Assembly: GCF_004801395.1 (NCBI RefSeq)
Contig: NZ_SSOA01000002.1
Location: 62,001-126,000 of the forward strand
DNA length: 64,000 nt
Reading direction: 5' to 3'
From: Gillisella terrae
GTDB taxonomy: Bacteria; Pseudomonadota; Alphaproteobacteria; Rhizobiales; Rhizobiaceae
Position numbers and translations under genes: made by a program. The notes below the pieces were generated by a model. That model was given only the letters and a program-made list of their open reading frames with translations, searched no databases and had not been told where the DNA came from. Of the stretch, positions 7,729 through 16,673 are shown piece by piece; positions within the stretch are counted from its first letter, which is position 1, and the number at the start of each line of letters is the position of its first letter.

Positions 7729-9959
7729 CATGCGCGAAGCAATCTCAGCGCATTGAGCGTCACCAGCACGGTGGCTCCCGTATCGGCCATAATGGCTGGC
7801 CACAGGCCGGTTATTCCGAGCAGCGTTGTGACCAGAAAGACAGCTTTCAAACCCAACGCAATCGTGATGTTCTGGCCAATGTTGCGCATTGTGCGTTTGG
7901 ACAACAGGATCATCTCTGCCACATCCGACACGCGCCCGTGGAGAATGGCGGCGTCCGCAGTTTCCAGCGCCACATCCGCGCCGCCACCCATGGCGATGCC
8001 AATGTCCGCTGCGGCCAGCGCGGGGGCATCATTGATGCCATCGCCAACCTTGGCCACAATCCGACCCCTACCCTGCAATTGCGCAACAATTTGCTGCTTG
8101 TCCTGCGGCAACAATTCGGCCCGCACATCAATGCCAAGATCTGCACCAATTGCTTTTGCCGTTTGGTTGTTATCCCCCGTCAGCATGAGGGTTTCCACGC
8201 CCATGTTTTGGAGCGTCCTCAGCGCCGCAATCGCATCTTCTCTTGGCTCATCGCGCATGGCAAGTGCGCCAGCCACCACGCCATCAATCACCAGCACAGA
8301 GACGGTTTTACCCTCTGCATGCAATCTGGCAATTTCGCGTCTTTGACCATCAGTCAGACCGGCCCGCTCTTCTGCGGCAATGGGTGAGCCTAAAAATAAG
8401 CTCATGCCGTCAATTGTCCCAAGCACGCCCTTGCCCCCCACAGCTTTCGCCTCGGAGGCTTGCATCACAGAGACACCTTCACTTGCCGCCTTCGACAGAA
8501 TGGCCTTTGCCAGCGGATGATTTGAGCCGGATTCCAATGCTGCCGAGAGGCGCAACACCTTTTCAGCATCCCCCGAGACGGCCAGAACATCGGTCACCAC
8601 CGGCTTACCTTCTGTCAACGTTCCGGTTTTATCAAAACAAACAGTGTTGATCTTGCCAAGACGCTCCAGCACAGCACCACCCTTAAGCAACAAACCGCGC
8701 CGCGCGCCCGCCGAAAGCGATGCCGCAATAGCGGCTGGCGTGGAAATGACCAAGGCGCAAGGGCAGCCAATCAGCAAAATCGCGAGCCCCTTGTATATCC
8801 ACTCCGCCCAATCACCCGCTGCAAAAAGAGGTGGCACCAGAGCAACCAGCGCGGCAATCAACACTACACTTGGCGTGTAATAGGTTGAAAAACGATCAAT
8901 AAACCGCTCTGTCGGGGCCTTGCTCTCCTGCGCCTCTTCCACCAGCCGAATGATGCGGGCAATGGTATTGTCTGTTGCTGCCGCAGTGACCTTGATGCGC
9001 AACACGCTATCGGCATTGACCGTGCCAGCAAACACCGCGTCATCTGGTCCTTTACGCACAGGTGTGCTCTCGCCAGTCACCGGCGCTTCATCAATCGCGC
9101 TTTCGCCGGAAAGAATTGTGCCGTCGGCCGAAATACGATCACCGGGGCGCACAACGATAACATTACCAACAACAAGATCTTCTGCCGGTATCTGGCGCGT
9201 TGATGCGCCATCTTCAAGCAAAGCTGTCTTGGGCACCAGCGACGCCAGAGATTGAATACTGGCGCGGGCCTTGGTTGCAGCCATGCCTTCGAGCAATTCG
9301 CCAATCAGAAACAGCACTACAACAGTTGCCGCCTCCTCCTGCGCGCCGATAATCACCGCCCCCACGGCCGCAATGGTCATTAGCATTTCAATGGAAAATA
9401 TCGTGCCAAAACGCGCCGCCATAAACGCGCGGCGTGCGATGGGAACAAGGCCAACAAGCAATGCAGCCGTAAAAATCCACCCTTGATAGGCTGGTAAAAG
9501 ATGCCCAACACCATAGGCCAATGCCAGCGCAGCAAGATTATAGAATGTCAATTTCGCTTTGCTGCTTGTCCACCACGTCCCCGTCATTGCAGCATGATTG
9601 TGGCCGTGGAGATCGACGGGAGCGTCATGCGGCTGTTCATCGGTGTGCTTGTGCTGGTGCTCTTCATGATCATGATCATGATGTCCCGCGCAACAAGAAG
9701 AAGTCTTCGCATGTGTGTGTGGCTGCTCGGTGTCAGCCAGCACAGATGCACTGTAGCCAAGCTGCTTGACGTGCTGTTGCACAGACAGCAGTAAATCGCT
9801 GGAATCGCTGTGCTGCACCGTCATTGTGCCGGTGGCAACCGAAACCGATACATCTTCGACGCCCCTGACACGGCGAACAGCTCTGTCGATTTTTGTGGCA
9901 CACGAGGCACAATCCATGCCCTCCACCCGAAAACGGGTCTGATCCATCCTCTTATCCAT
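7728..9959 (-). CDS. zntA: heavy-metal P1B-type ATPase (Zn/Cd/Pb export)
   Basis: Inner-membrane pump that expels soft divalent metals at the cost of ATP. Order: N-terminal heavy-metal-associated domain with GMDCASC (Cys17, Cys20); a histidine-rich linker at about 81-122; membrane segments; actuator TGES near 296; transmembrane CPC at 399-401; phosphorylation site DKTGT at 443-447; then TGDNNQTA and VGDGINDAPAL in the ATP-binding domain. The CPC motif with a cysteine-plus-histidine N-terminus fits the Zn/Cd/Pb group (ZntA/CadA) better than copper pumps. GAGGA precedes the ATG at 9959. It is a single gene behind a MerR-type promoter (9987-10017). Symbol by family resemblance. Confidence 0.9.
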   Translation of the reverse strand: MDKRMDQTRFRVEGMDCASCATKIDRAVRRVRGVEDVSVSVATGTMTVQHSDSSDLLLSVQQHVKQLGYSASVLADTEQPHTHAKTSSCCAGHHDHDHEEHQHKHTDEQPHDAPVDLHGHNHAAMTGTWWTSSKAKLTFYNLAALALAYGVGHLLPAYQGWIFTAALLVGLVPIARRAFMAARFGTIFSIEMLMTIAAVGAVIIGAQEEAATVVVLFLIGELLEGMAATKARASIQSLASLVPKTALLEDGASTRQIPAEDLVVGNVIVVRPGDRISADGTILSGESAIDEAPVTGESTPVRKGPDDAVFAGTVNADSVLRIKVTAAATDNTIARIIRLVEEAQESKAPTERFIDRFSTYYTPSVVLIAALVALVPPLFAAGDWAEWIYKGLAILLIGCPCALVISTPAAIAASLSAGARRGLLLKGGAVLERLGKINTVCFDKTGTLTEGKPVVTDVLAVSGDAEKVLRLSAALESGSNHPLAKAILSKAASEGVSVMQASEAKAVGGKGVLGTIDGMSLFLGSPIAAEERAGLTDGQRREIARLHAEGKTVSVLVIDGVVAGALAMRDEPREDAIAALRTLQNMGVETLMLTGDNNQTAKAIGADLGIDVRAELLPQDKQQIVAQLQGRGRIVAKVGDGINDAPALAAADIGIAMGGGADVALETADAAILHGRVSDVAEMILLSKRTMRNIGQNITIALGLKAVFLVTTLLGITGLWPAIMADTGATVLVTLNALRLLRA

Positions 9960-9986
9960 AACGCATCCTCTTGATCACATGGATGC

Positions 9987-10017
9987 AGGATAGGATCTCT
10001 AGCGACTAGAGCTTCAA
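9987..10017 (-). promoter_or_regulatory. MerR-family metal-responsive promoter of zntA
   Basis: Read on the minus strand: -35 TTGAAG, then a 19-base spacer, then -10 TATCCT. The spacer contains the dyad CTCTAG-TCG-CTAGAG. An over-long 19-base spacer with a central dyad is the mark of promoters twisted open by MerR-family activators such as ZntR, CadR and PbrR. The start codon lies about 28 bases beyond the -10. No matching regulator gene is adjacent. Confidence 0.8.
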
Positions 10018-10236
10018 GAGGCTTGCGTTATTATTTTAAGAAAAATAATATGCCAAATGACGGAACCTCCGTCAAAATCTCAATATTTCAATAGCTTGGT
10101 CAAAAAAAATCGATATCGCCGAGGTGCGCCTTTCGTGCGCCGAACCCAGCGAAGCAAACAATTATCACCTCAACGGTGATCAATTCCGGTCAAGCATGCA
10201 ATCAATTGATCGCATGCTCAACCTCGTTCCGGCCGT

Positions 10237-10395
10237 TTAGCGCGCGGCCTTGGCAACCGAATTTCCTGCCGATTGCGTCGCATTGACAGTGCTGGCGGCG
10301 TCTTTGCCCATGCCGCGAATGGTGTTGCCACATGAAGACAGGGCTGCTGTCATCAGGACGATGGATGCAATTGTGAAGATTTTTTTCGAGTGCAT
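10237..10395 (-). CDS. entericidin-like small lipoprotein
   Basis: A 52-residue precursor with a lysine-bearing signal peptide and lipobox LSSC, so the mature lipoprotein would be about 32 residues. The segment NTIRGMGKD after the lipid-anchored cysteine is typical of the entericidin A/B family (EcnAB) of envelope peptides. In Escherichia coli the family is a toxin/antidote pair; here only one copy is seen and many alphaproteobacteria carry a single copy of unknown role. The start at 10395 begins MHSKK, just before the signal peptide; the longer in-frame reading is not needed. Confidence 0.82.
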   Translation of the reverse strand: MHSKKIFTIASIVLMTAALSSCGNTIRGMGKDAASTVNATQSAGNSVAKAAR

Positions 10396-10575
10396 TTTAA
10401 AAACCCCTGTGGCGACATCTGGCGCATAACGCGCTTTGCGTTCATATAATGCGGCAGGCCGGAGAAAGTTCCGCGGGCTTTCCAATGTTTGTGATTAAAT
10501 AAGGTCGAGACGTGATGCCGGCTTTCATTGCAGGCAGAGCAGCCTCTACAAGTTGGAAAAAAACGGGGAGTGGTC

Positions 10576-11349
10576 GTGGTTCCAAGAGATGCACAGACAG
10601 TTTTGGTGATGACGGCAGGAGGCCCGAATCCATGGATGGTTATCAACGCGCTCCGGTCGCATTTTTCTGTGCATGTTCTGCTCGAAGAGCCCGAAAGCAA
10701 ACAAGAGATCTTTCAACGCCGAAAGAAACGACTCGGTGCCGTTCAAGCATTTGGCCAGTTGGCGACAATGGCATTTGCCAAGCTGCTGCGAGGGGCCGCA
10801 CAGCGCAGAACCACGGAAATATGTAGGCTTTACAATGCCAACCCGCATTTCAATCCAGATGTTCCGGTCACAACCGTGCGCAGTATCAACAGTCCAGAGG
10901 CGCTGGAGTTGGTGCACCAATGTCATCCCGGTGCGATTTTACTGGTCAGCACCCGCTTGATGAAACGCGATATGCTGGAAGCACTCAATGTGCCGGTGCT
11001 TAATCTTCACGCCGGGATCAACCCTGCCTATCGTGGCCAGATGGGCGGCTATTGGGCGCTTGCCAACGGCGATGCCGATAATTTTGGCGCAACGGTTCAT
11101 ATGGTTGACGCAGGAACGGATACAGGCGCTTTGCTCTATCAGGTCCGGCCAAAGCCTGAAAAAACCGATTTTATCTCAACCTACCCTATGCTGCTCACCG
11201 CTGCCGCCCTGGATGTGACCTGTAAAGCCGTGGGCGATGCTTTGCAGGGGCAGCTAAAACCCGGTGCGTCCATGGGCCCATCAGCGCTGCATTTTCCTCC
11301 AACCCTCTGGCGCTGGCTGTGGAATGGCGCGAAAAACGGTGTCTGGTGA
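10576..11349 (+). CDS. formyltransferase-fold protein
   Basis: About 257 residues with the N-terminal catalytic fold shared by methionyl-tRNA formyltransferase, GAR transformylase and sugar N-formyltransferases. The catalytic triad region is present: NLHAGINPAYRG (Asn and His) and, further on, HMVDAGTDTGALL (Asp). The C-terminal tRNA-binding domain of Fmt is absent, so it is not the housekeeping enzyme, and the acceptor is unknown. The GTG at 10576 is preferred because GGGGA lies 6 bases upstream; the TTG at 10528 has no ribosome-binding site. It is convergent with the LysR gene, 14 bases apart. Confidence 0.75.
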   Translation: MVPRDAQTVLVMTAGGPNPWMVINALRSHFSVHVLLEEPESKQEIFQRRKKRLGAVQAFGQLATMAFAKLLRGAAQRRTTEICRLYNANPHFNPDVPVTTVRSINSPEALELVHQCHPGAILLVSTRLMKRDMLEALNVPVLNLHAGINPAYRGQMGGYWALANGDADNFGATVHMVDAGTDTGALLYQVRPKPEKTDFISTYPMLLTAAALDVTCKAVGDALQGQLKPGASMGPSALHFPPTLWRWLWNGAKNGVW

Positions 11350-11363
11350 ATGTGCAGGCTCTC

Positions 11364-12272
11364 CTATGCCGCCATGCACTGCGAGACAAAGCTTCGATCA
11401 CCCAAAACACAGCGAACGTAATCGGCAACGGCGTTCACAGGCGCACTTGCATCATCGCGCAGCGCTATGCCGATATCATAGGTGCCAAGCTTCGGCAGTC
11501 CGTCGCGCTCTGTCAGCTCAACCATGTCATCTTGCAGCAGAAAGCGCGCCACCGGCGCAACAGCGATATCAGCGCGAATGGCTGCCATTTGCCCCATATG
11601 GTGACCACAGAAATAGGCGATCCGAAACGTCGTGCCTTGTTTGGTCAACTCATCTAGCGCGCGCTGGCGCCAGATACATCCCTCATTCCAGACAGAAACT
11701 GGCAAAGGTGATTTCAAATGGGCCTGACCGTGTTTTTTACCGGCCCACACCAGATCCTCAGTCATCACGCGCATCGATGGACTGGCCACGACACCATCGA
11801 GAAAGTTGAACAGCGTCACATCCAGCCGCTTTTCATCAATTGCCTTTTTGAGCGCAATGGAACTGTCAATCGTCACCTCAATGGCAAGATGCGGCCATGT
11901 CTGGGAGAGATGCACCAAAATACCGGGCAGGATCAGCTCGCCAATATCGTCAGGCGCGCCCAATCGCACCACACCGTTCATCTCTGGCATCAGAAACCGC
12001 GATACAGCTTCATTGCTCAGAGCAAGCATGCGTTTTGCATAACTTAGCAACATTTCGCCGTGCGGCGTCAGCGAAACTGAGCGCGCGTCACGGCGAAACA
12101 GTGAAACGGAAAGCTGTTCCTCAAGCTTTTTGATCTGCATGGACACAGCCGATGGCGTGCGAAACACCTGCTCCGCCGCAGCGGTAAAACTGCCTGTTTC
12201 TGAAATGGCGACAAATGTTCTGAGAACATCGTTCTCCAGCAAAGGCAAATTGGCAGACTGGATCAGCTTCAT
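11364..12272 (-). CDS. LysR-family transcriptional regulator
   Basis: 302 residues: N-terminal winged helix-turn-helix (LRTFVAISETGSFTAAAEQV, then TPSAVSMQIKKLEEQL) and a C-terminal effector-binding domain. The helix-turn-helix sequence resembles the LsrB/VtlR group of Rhizobiales, regulators of small DUF1127 proteins and small RNAs in Brucella and Agrobacterium. A DUF1127 gene is divergent from it here (12377), which supports the idea, but the identity is not proven. GAAGGG lies upstream of the ATG at 12272. Confidence 0.88.
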   Translation of the reverse strand: MKLIQSANLPLLENDVLRTFVAISETGSFTAAAEQVFRTPSAVSMQIKKLEEQLSVSLFRRDARSVSLTPHGEMLLSYAKRMLALSNEAVSRFLMPEMNGVVRLGAPDDIGELILPGILVHLSQTWPHLAIEVTIDSSIALKKAIDEKRLDVTLFNFLDGVVASPSMRVMTEDLVWAGKKHGQAHLKSPLPVSVWNEGCIWRQRALDELTKQGTTFRIAYFCGHHMGQMAAIRADIAVAPVARFLLQDDMVELTERDGLPKLGTYDIGIALRDDASAPVNAVADYVRCVLGDRSFVSQCMAA

Positions 12273-12376
12273 GATCTACCCTTCAGATTTTTTCATCTTA
12301 AAGATCATATCGTTTCGTTTGATTGAATGTCAATTCGGTTTCATGCTGTGTGGACGGTCACACAAGGAGAGATGTC

Positions 12377-12589
12377 ATGGAAATTGTCCAGAAAGGGCGC
12401 CCACTCCACGTCGAGGTCCGCCAGAACACACGTCTGACAGCAATCAAAGAGTGGGTGCGAGGCCATCTCGAGCAAAGAAAGCGCAAGGCAAAGCGCGCGC
12501 AGACCATCGCTATCATCATGAACCTTCCGGAGGATATACGCCGCGATATTGGCATTGTTGATGATAGCTGGATGCACCAACAAAATTGA
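12377..12589 (+). CDS. small DUF1127-like protein
   Basis: 70 residues, strongly basic in the middle (EQRKRKAKRAQT), ending with the DUF1127-like pattern of leucine, Asp-Ile-Arg-Arg-Asp-Ile-Gly (PEDIRRDIGIVDD). AAGGAGAG lies 5-6 bases before the ATG at 12377. It is divergent from the LysR gene, about 100 bases between starts. Related proteins in Agrobacterium and Brucella affect RNA turnover and phosphate or carbon metabolism; the role of this one is not known. Confidence 0.75.
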   Translation: MEIVQKGRPLHVEVRQNTRLTAIKEWVRGHLEQRKRKAKRAQTIAIIMNLPEDIRRDIGIVDDSWMHQQN

Positions 12590-12687
12590 TGAATACCATC
12601 AAAAACATTCGATTTATTGATAGGCGCAATGCTGTCATTTTAAACTGGCGATAGATGCCCGGCGGCATCGCGTTGAAGGAAAGGAAA

Positions 12688-12915
12688 ATGGAGATGACTT
12701 ATATCGCGCAGTGTTCGACACAGACGCACCCCCCACAGGTGCCAACCCTATTCACGACATTGGAGCGCATATTCCTGCGCTGGAAGGCGAGGTTTAACAT
12801 CTGGAACGAGCAGCGAAAGCTGCTTCTCGCGCTCGAATCCATGCCTGTCGCCATGCGCAAAGATCTAGGCTGGCCTGCGATTGACGCAGAACGCTTGCCA
12901 GCAGCCGATCGATAA
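12688..12915 (+). CDS. DUF1127 domain protein
   Basis: 75 residues. The C-terminal half holds the arginine-rich DUF1127 helix and the closing pattern LESMPVAMRKDLGW. AAGGAAAGGAAA directly precedes the ATG at 12688. It follows the first DUF1127-like gene by 98 bases on the same strand and may be under the same control by the LysR regulator. Function unknown. Confidence 0.78.
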   Translation: MEMTYIAQCSTQTHPPQVPTLFTTLERIFLRWKARFNIWNEQRKLLLALESMPVAMRKDLGWPAIDAERLPAADR

Positions 12916-13110
12916 TCATTTTGAACCACGGTGCCGAATGGCGAGAAATGTCATTTTTGTGATGAAAATCAATATTTGCCAATGGGATCGGTCTTTTCCC
13001 AACCCCATATGAGTGGCGCGTTGACGTTTATGGCCCGCCATTTTCATCCTATGGCTGATAAATATAAAATATTGCTGTCGTTATATGTCGTGATACTGTC
13101 GTATTTGGGC

Positions 13111-13137
13111 AATTGACTTATTTAAAAAATGTCAATT
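13111..13137. promoter_or_regulatory. inverted repeat upstream of the GlxA-type regulator
   Basis: AATTGAC (13111-13117) and GTCAATT (13131-13137) are separated by 13 AT-rich bases and end 28 bases before the regulator's start codon. This could be an autoregulatory site, but it has not been matched to any known operator. Confidence 0.3.
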
Positions 13138-13165
13138 TTGCCGATCTCCACAGTATGGTGACGCT

Positions 13166-14185
13166 ATGAGCAAAACGCCGATCAAAAAACGCAGCATAGT
13201 CTTTTTTCTGGTTCCAAATTTTACGCTTTTGCCATTTGCAGGTGCAGTCGAAACGCTGCGTATCGCGAACCGAATGTTGGGTTACAGCGCATACGAATGG
13301 CGGATCTGTTCTGTGGATGGCACCAAGGTGTCATCCTCGTCAGGTATCTGCATCGACGTGGATACAGCGCTCGCCGATGAGCGTCGCAAACTTTCCGGTG
13401 AAAACCGCCCCAATATGGCGATTGTCTGTTCGGGGGTCTATGTGGAAGAGTTTCACAATAAATCGGTCAATGCGTGGCTGCGGGAAGCCTATGGTCGCAA
13501 TGTAGCCATTGGCAGTCTCTGTACGGGCTCTCATATTCTTGCTCAGGCGGGCCTTTTGAACGGCAAGCGCTGTGCGATCCATTGGGAAAACCTGCCTGGC
13601 TTTGCTGAAGCCTTCCCGCAAGCCGAGGTCTATGCGGACCTCTACGAGGTCGATGGCAATCTCTACACCTGCGCTGGCGGCACGGCATCTCTGGACATGA
13701 TGCTGAATCTTATCGGTCAGGACTTTGGCGAGGCGTTGGTGAACAGGGTTTGCGAGCAGCATCTGACCGACCGCGTGCGCGCAGCCAGCGACCGCCAGCG
13801 TCTGCCGCTTCGTGCCCGCCTTGGTGTACAAAACAACAAGGTCTTGCAGATCATAGAATTGATGGAAGCCAGCCTTTCCGAGCCCATATCGCTGCTTGAT
13901 ATCGCCGATAAAGTTGATCTGTCCCGTCGCCAGATAGAGCGACTGTTTCAGCAGGAAATGGGCCGTTCCCCTGCCCGTTACTATCTGGAAATCCGACTTG
14001 ACCGGGCTCGCCATTTGCTGGTGCAGTCCTCCATGCCGGTGGTGGAGGTTGCGGTGGCCTGCGGCTTCGTTTCCGCGTCGCATTTTTCAAAATGTTATCG
14101 CGAATTCTACAATCGTTCGCCCCAGCAAGAGCGCGCCGAGCGCAAACTGGCCGGTGCAAGCAGCAAACTCAAAATCGCCGCGTGA
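13166..14185 (+). CDS. GlxA-family AraC-type transcriptional regulator
   Basis: 339 residues. The N-terminal half is a DJ-1/PfpI (class I amidotransferase-like) domain with the nucleophile-elbow-like stretch AIGSLCTGSHILAQAGLL. The C-terminal hundred residues are an AraC double helix-turn-helix (LLDIADKVDLSRRQIERLF and the second helix pair ending ASHFSKCYREFY). The layout matches the GlxA/GbdR/ArgR group, which senses betaine, carnitine or arginine-type nitrogen compounds. The genes beside it give no clue to its targets. A dyad at 13111-13137 may be its operator. Confidence 0.88.
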   Translation: MSKTPIKKRSIVFFLVPNFTLLPFAGAVETLRIANRMLGYSAYEWRICSVDGTKVSSSSGICIDVDTALADERRKLSGENRPNMAIVCSGVYVEEFHNKSVNAWLREAYGRNVAIGSLCTGSHILAQAGLLNGKRCAIHWENLPGFAEAFPQAEVYADLYEVDGNLYTCAGGTASLDMMLNLIGQDFGEALVNRVCEQHLTDRVRAASDRQRLPLRARLGVQNNKVLQIIELMEASLSEPISLLDIADKVDLSRRQIERLFQQEMGRSPARYYLEIRLDRARHLLVQSSMPVVEVAVACGFVSASHFSKCYREFYNRSPQQERAERKLAGASSKLKIAA

Positions 14186-14235
14186 TTTTTTTGAAAAGCC
14201 TCCGGTTTTCAACGGTGGCTTTTCAGGCAATTTAC

Positions 14236-14559
14236 TCAAGCATCGTCTGCGGTATTCGACGCTGCGTGACTTGCTTTATAGACCGAAATCATTTTTTCCA
14301 ATGAAATGCCGTCAATGGTGACACCCGTCAGGCGGCAATTTTCGATTTCAAGACCGGACAGGTTTGCATTTTGAAGCCGCGCACCCGATAGATTGACGTC
14401 GTTTAATTTCCAACCCGTCATATTGCTGTCATTGACGCGCGTGCCTGAAAAATTGATTTGGTTAAATTCGCTGCCAGACAGATTGGCATCATTGTATTGA
14501 GAACCAGACAGATTGGAATCATTCACGTCCAATTGCTCAGTCACACGATGAAGTTTCAT
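14236..14559 (-). CDS. pentapeptide-repeat protein
   Basis: 107 residues. From about residue 14 to 85 it is a run of A(D/N)LXX-type pentapeptides (NDSNLSGSQYNDANLSGSEF and so on) that would wind into a short right-handed beta helix, with a plain helical tail. Such proteins can mimic DNA or act as scaffolds; nothing here points to gyrase protection. AGGTG lies 7 bases before the ATG at 14559. It is followed closely by the nucleoside transporter operon on the same strand. Confidence 0.82.
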   Translation of the reverse strand: MKLHRVTEQLDVNDSNLSGSQYNDANLSGSEFNQINFSGTRVNDSNMTGWKLNDVNLSGARLQNANLSGLEIENCRLTGVTIDGISLEKMISVYKASHAASNTADDA

Positions 14560-14644
14560 TTCAATCACCTCAATCGATAAAAAGACCGCGCAACATGGGT
14601 GCTGCGCGGCCTCAACTTTCATCAACTCATGCGATTTCGCAAGC

Positions 14645-15718
14645 TTATTTTGGCAACTTGTCGTCTACGCCTTGAACGTAGAAGTTCATGCCAAGCAGTG
14701 TCGCATCGTCAGCCTTTTCGCCAGCCTTGAGCCAAGGTGTGCCGTCCTGCTTGGTGATTGGGCCGGTGAAGGGGTGCAACTCACCGGACTTGATCTTGGC
14801 TTCGGTCTCTTCGGCCAGCTTCTTCACATCGTCAGGCATGTTTGTGTATGGTGCCATGGTCAAAATACCATCCTTCAGGCCATCCCAGCTCTGCTCGGAC
14901 TTCCATTTGCCATCCAGCAGTTCCTGTGTGCGCTTGATGTAATAAGCGCCCCAGGTGTCAACAATAGCGGTCAACTGCGATTTTGGACCAGCCTTGATCA
15001 TGTCAGATGCCTGACCGAAAGCCTTGATGCCACGCTCTTCAGCCACTTGCATCGGTGCTGTGGTGTCGGTGTGCTGGGTGAGGATGTCTACGCCCTGATC
15101 GAGCAATGCCTTGGCAGCATCGGCTTCCTTGCCTGGATCGGCCCAGGAATTAACCCAGATGACCTTCATCTTGAAGTCTGGGTTTACAGATTTTGCGCCC
15201 TGTTCAAAGGCGTTGATACCCATAACCACTTCTGGGATCGGGAAGGATGCGATGTAGCCAGCCTCGCCCTTCTTGGACATTTTGCCAGCAATAACGCCAA
15301 GGATATAGCGGCCTTCATAGAAGCGCGAGTTGTAGGTCGCAACATTTGGAGCCGCCTTGAAGCCGGTTGCGTGCTCAAACTTTACCTTCGGGAATTTCTT
15401 GGCAACCTTGATGGTGGCGTCCATGAAGCCGAAGGATGTCGTGAAGATCATCTGGCAGTTGTCGCGTGCAAGGCGCTCAATTGCACGTTCTGCATCAGGG
15501 CCTTCCGGAACGTTTTCCAGATAAGGTGTGTCAATCTTGTCGCCAAAATGAGCCTGAAGCTCCTGACGGCCACGATCTTGCGCCTGTGTCCAGCCGCCGT
15601 CGGTCTTGCTGCCAACGTAAACGAAGCAGATCTTCGTTTTGTCAGCGGCAGATGCCGCAGCAGACATGGATAGCACTGTGGCAACGGTGGCTGCAAAAGC
15701 CAGTGTTAGTTTCTTCAT
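14645..15718 (-). CDS. BMP-family nucleoside-binding protein of an ABC importer
   Basis: Periplasmic (Sec signal peptide MKKLTLAFAATVATVL ... ASAA) substrate-binding protein of the basic membrane protein/PnrA-like family, about 357 residues. Family members bind purine nucleosides. The mature part starts DKTKICFVYVGSKTDGGW, the usual family opening. GGGG with good spacing precedes the ATG at 15718. It is the last gene of the operon whose earlier genes are the ATPase and two permeases. Confidence 0.9.
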   Translation of the reverse strand: MKKLTLAFAATVATVLSMSAAASAADKTKICFVYVGSKTDGGWTQAQDRGRQELQAHFGDKIDTPYLENVPEGPDAERAIERLARDNCQMIFTTSFGFMDATIKVAKKFPKVKFEHATGFKAAPNVATYNSRFYEGRYILGVIAGKMSKKGEAGYIASFPIPEVVMGINAFEQGAKSVNPDFKMKVIWVNSWADPGKEADAAKALLDQGVDILTQHTDTTAPMQVAEERGIKAFGQASDMIKAGPKSQLTAIVDTWGAYYIKRTQELLDGKWKSEQSWDGLKDGILTMAPYTNMPDDVKKLAEETEAKIKSGELHPFTGPITKQDGTPWLKAGEKADDATLLGMNFYVQGVDDKLPK

Positions 15719-15755
15719 AATTTCCCCTATTGGTTTGCAGGATAAATTGGCTCTT

Positions 15756-16673
15756 TCAGCGATCTGGGACAAAGGGCTTTCCGAGCGAAGCAGGTGTATT
15801 GATGAGCGTTGTACGTCGATTTTGCGATATAACCACCAAAACAACAATCGTGGCGGCATAAGGCAAAGCGGATAAAAATTGCGAAGGCAGCCCAATACCA
15901 AAGGCCTGAGCGTGAAGCTGGCCTATTGTGACCGCTCCGAAAAGATACCCTCCCGCCAGAACACGCCATGGCCGCCAGGACGCAAACACCACGAGCGCCA
16001 ATGCAATCCAGCCGCGTCCGGCGGACATATTTTCCACCCATTGCGGTGTGTAGACAAGTGATAATTGCGCACCCGCCAAACCAGCACAAGCCCCGCCAAA
16101 CATGACGGCAAGGTAGCGAACCTGAACAACCTTGAGCCCCAACGTATGCGCTGATGTGTGACTGTCACCTATTGCGCGCAGCATAAGCCCCGTGCGGCTT
16201 TTGAACAGGAACCAGTGAACGCCAATCACCAGAACAATCGAAAGATAGAAGAACAGGTCTTGATGGAAGAGTATCGGGCCAACAAACGGAATATCGGACA
16301 GAAACGGAATGGTGATGTCGGGCATGCGCACGCCGGGCTTCCCAACAAAGCTCTCGCCCAACTGTCCGGAAACGCCAAGACCCAAAATGGTCAAAGCCAA
16401 GCCTGTTGCAACCTGATTGGCCACCAGTGTGAGGGTCAGGAAAGCAAAGAGAAGCGAAAAAACAGCACCTGCCGCGATGCCAGCAAGAATACCGAGCAGC
16501 GGCGAGCCGGAAGAATAGGAGGCCGCAAAAGCGGCAACCGCCCCCATAATCATCATGCCTTCCACGCCGAGGTTCAAAACCCCTGCCCGCTCCGTGACCA
16601 GCTCACCCATGGCGGCAATGACCAGCGGCGTTGAGGCCGTGATAATCGTGAGCAGAATTGCTTCCAGAATCAT
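15756..16673 (-). CDS. ABC transporter permease (nucleoside importer, second)
   Basis: 305 residues, about eight membrane segments, of the BPD_transp_2 family (YufQ/NupQ type) paired with BMP binding proteins. The segment VTERAGVLNLGVEGMM is the characteristic signature. It overlaps the previous permease gene by 4 bases (ATGA), which indicates translational coupling. Confidence 0.9.
   Translation of the reverse strand: MILEAILLTIITASTPLVIAAMGELVTERAGVLNLGVEGMMIMGAVAAFAASYSSGSPLLGILAGIAAGAVFSLLFAFLTLTLVANQVATGLALTILGLGVSGQLGESFVGKPGVRMPDITIPFLSDIPFVGPILFHQDLFFYLSIVLVIGVHWFLFKSRTGLMLRAIGDSHTSAHTLGLKVVQVRYLAVMFGGACAGLAGAQLSLVYTPQWVENMSAGRGWIALALVVFASWRPWRVLAGGYLFGAVTIGQLHAQAFGIGLPSQFLSALPYAATIVVLVVISQNRRTTLINTPASLGKPFVPDR

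Noticed and set aside
7653..8387. Long plus-strand open frames opposite the zntA gene
   Set aside because: They run antisense to conserved P-type ATPase sequence and show no family features or ribosome-binding sites.
14193..14224. GAAAAGCC/GGCTTTTC hairpin between the AraC-type gene and the pentapeptide gene as a terminator
   Set aside because: The T run lies before the hairpin rather than after it on either strand, so it does not fit an intrinsic terminator.
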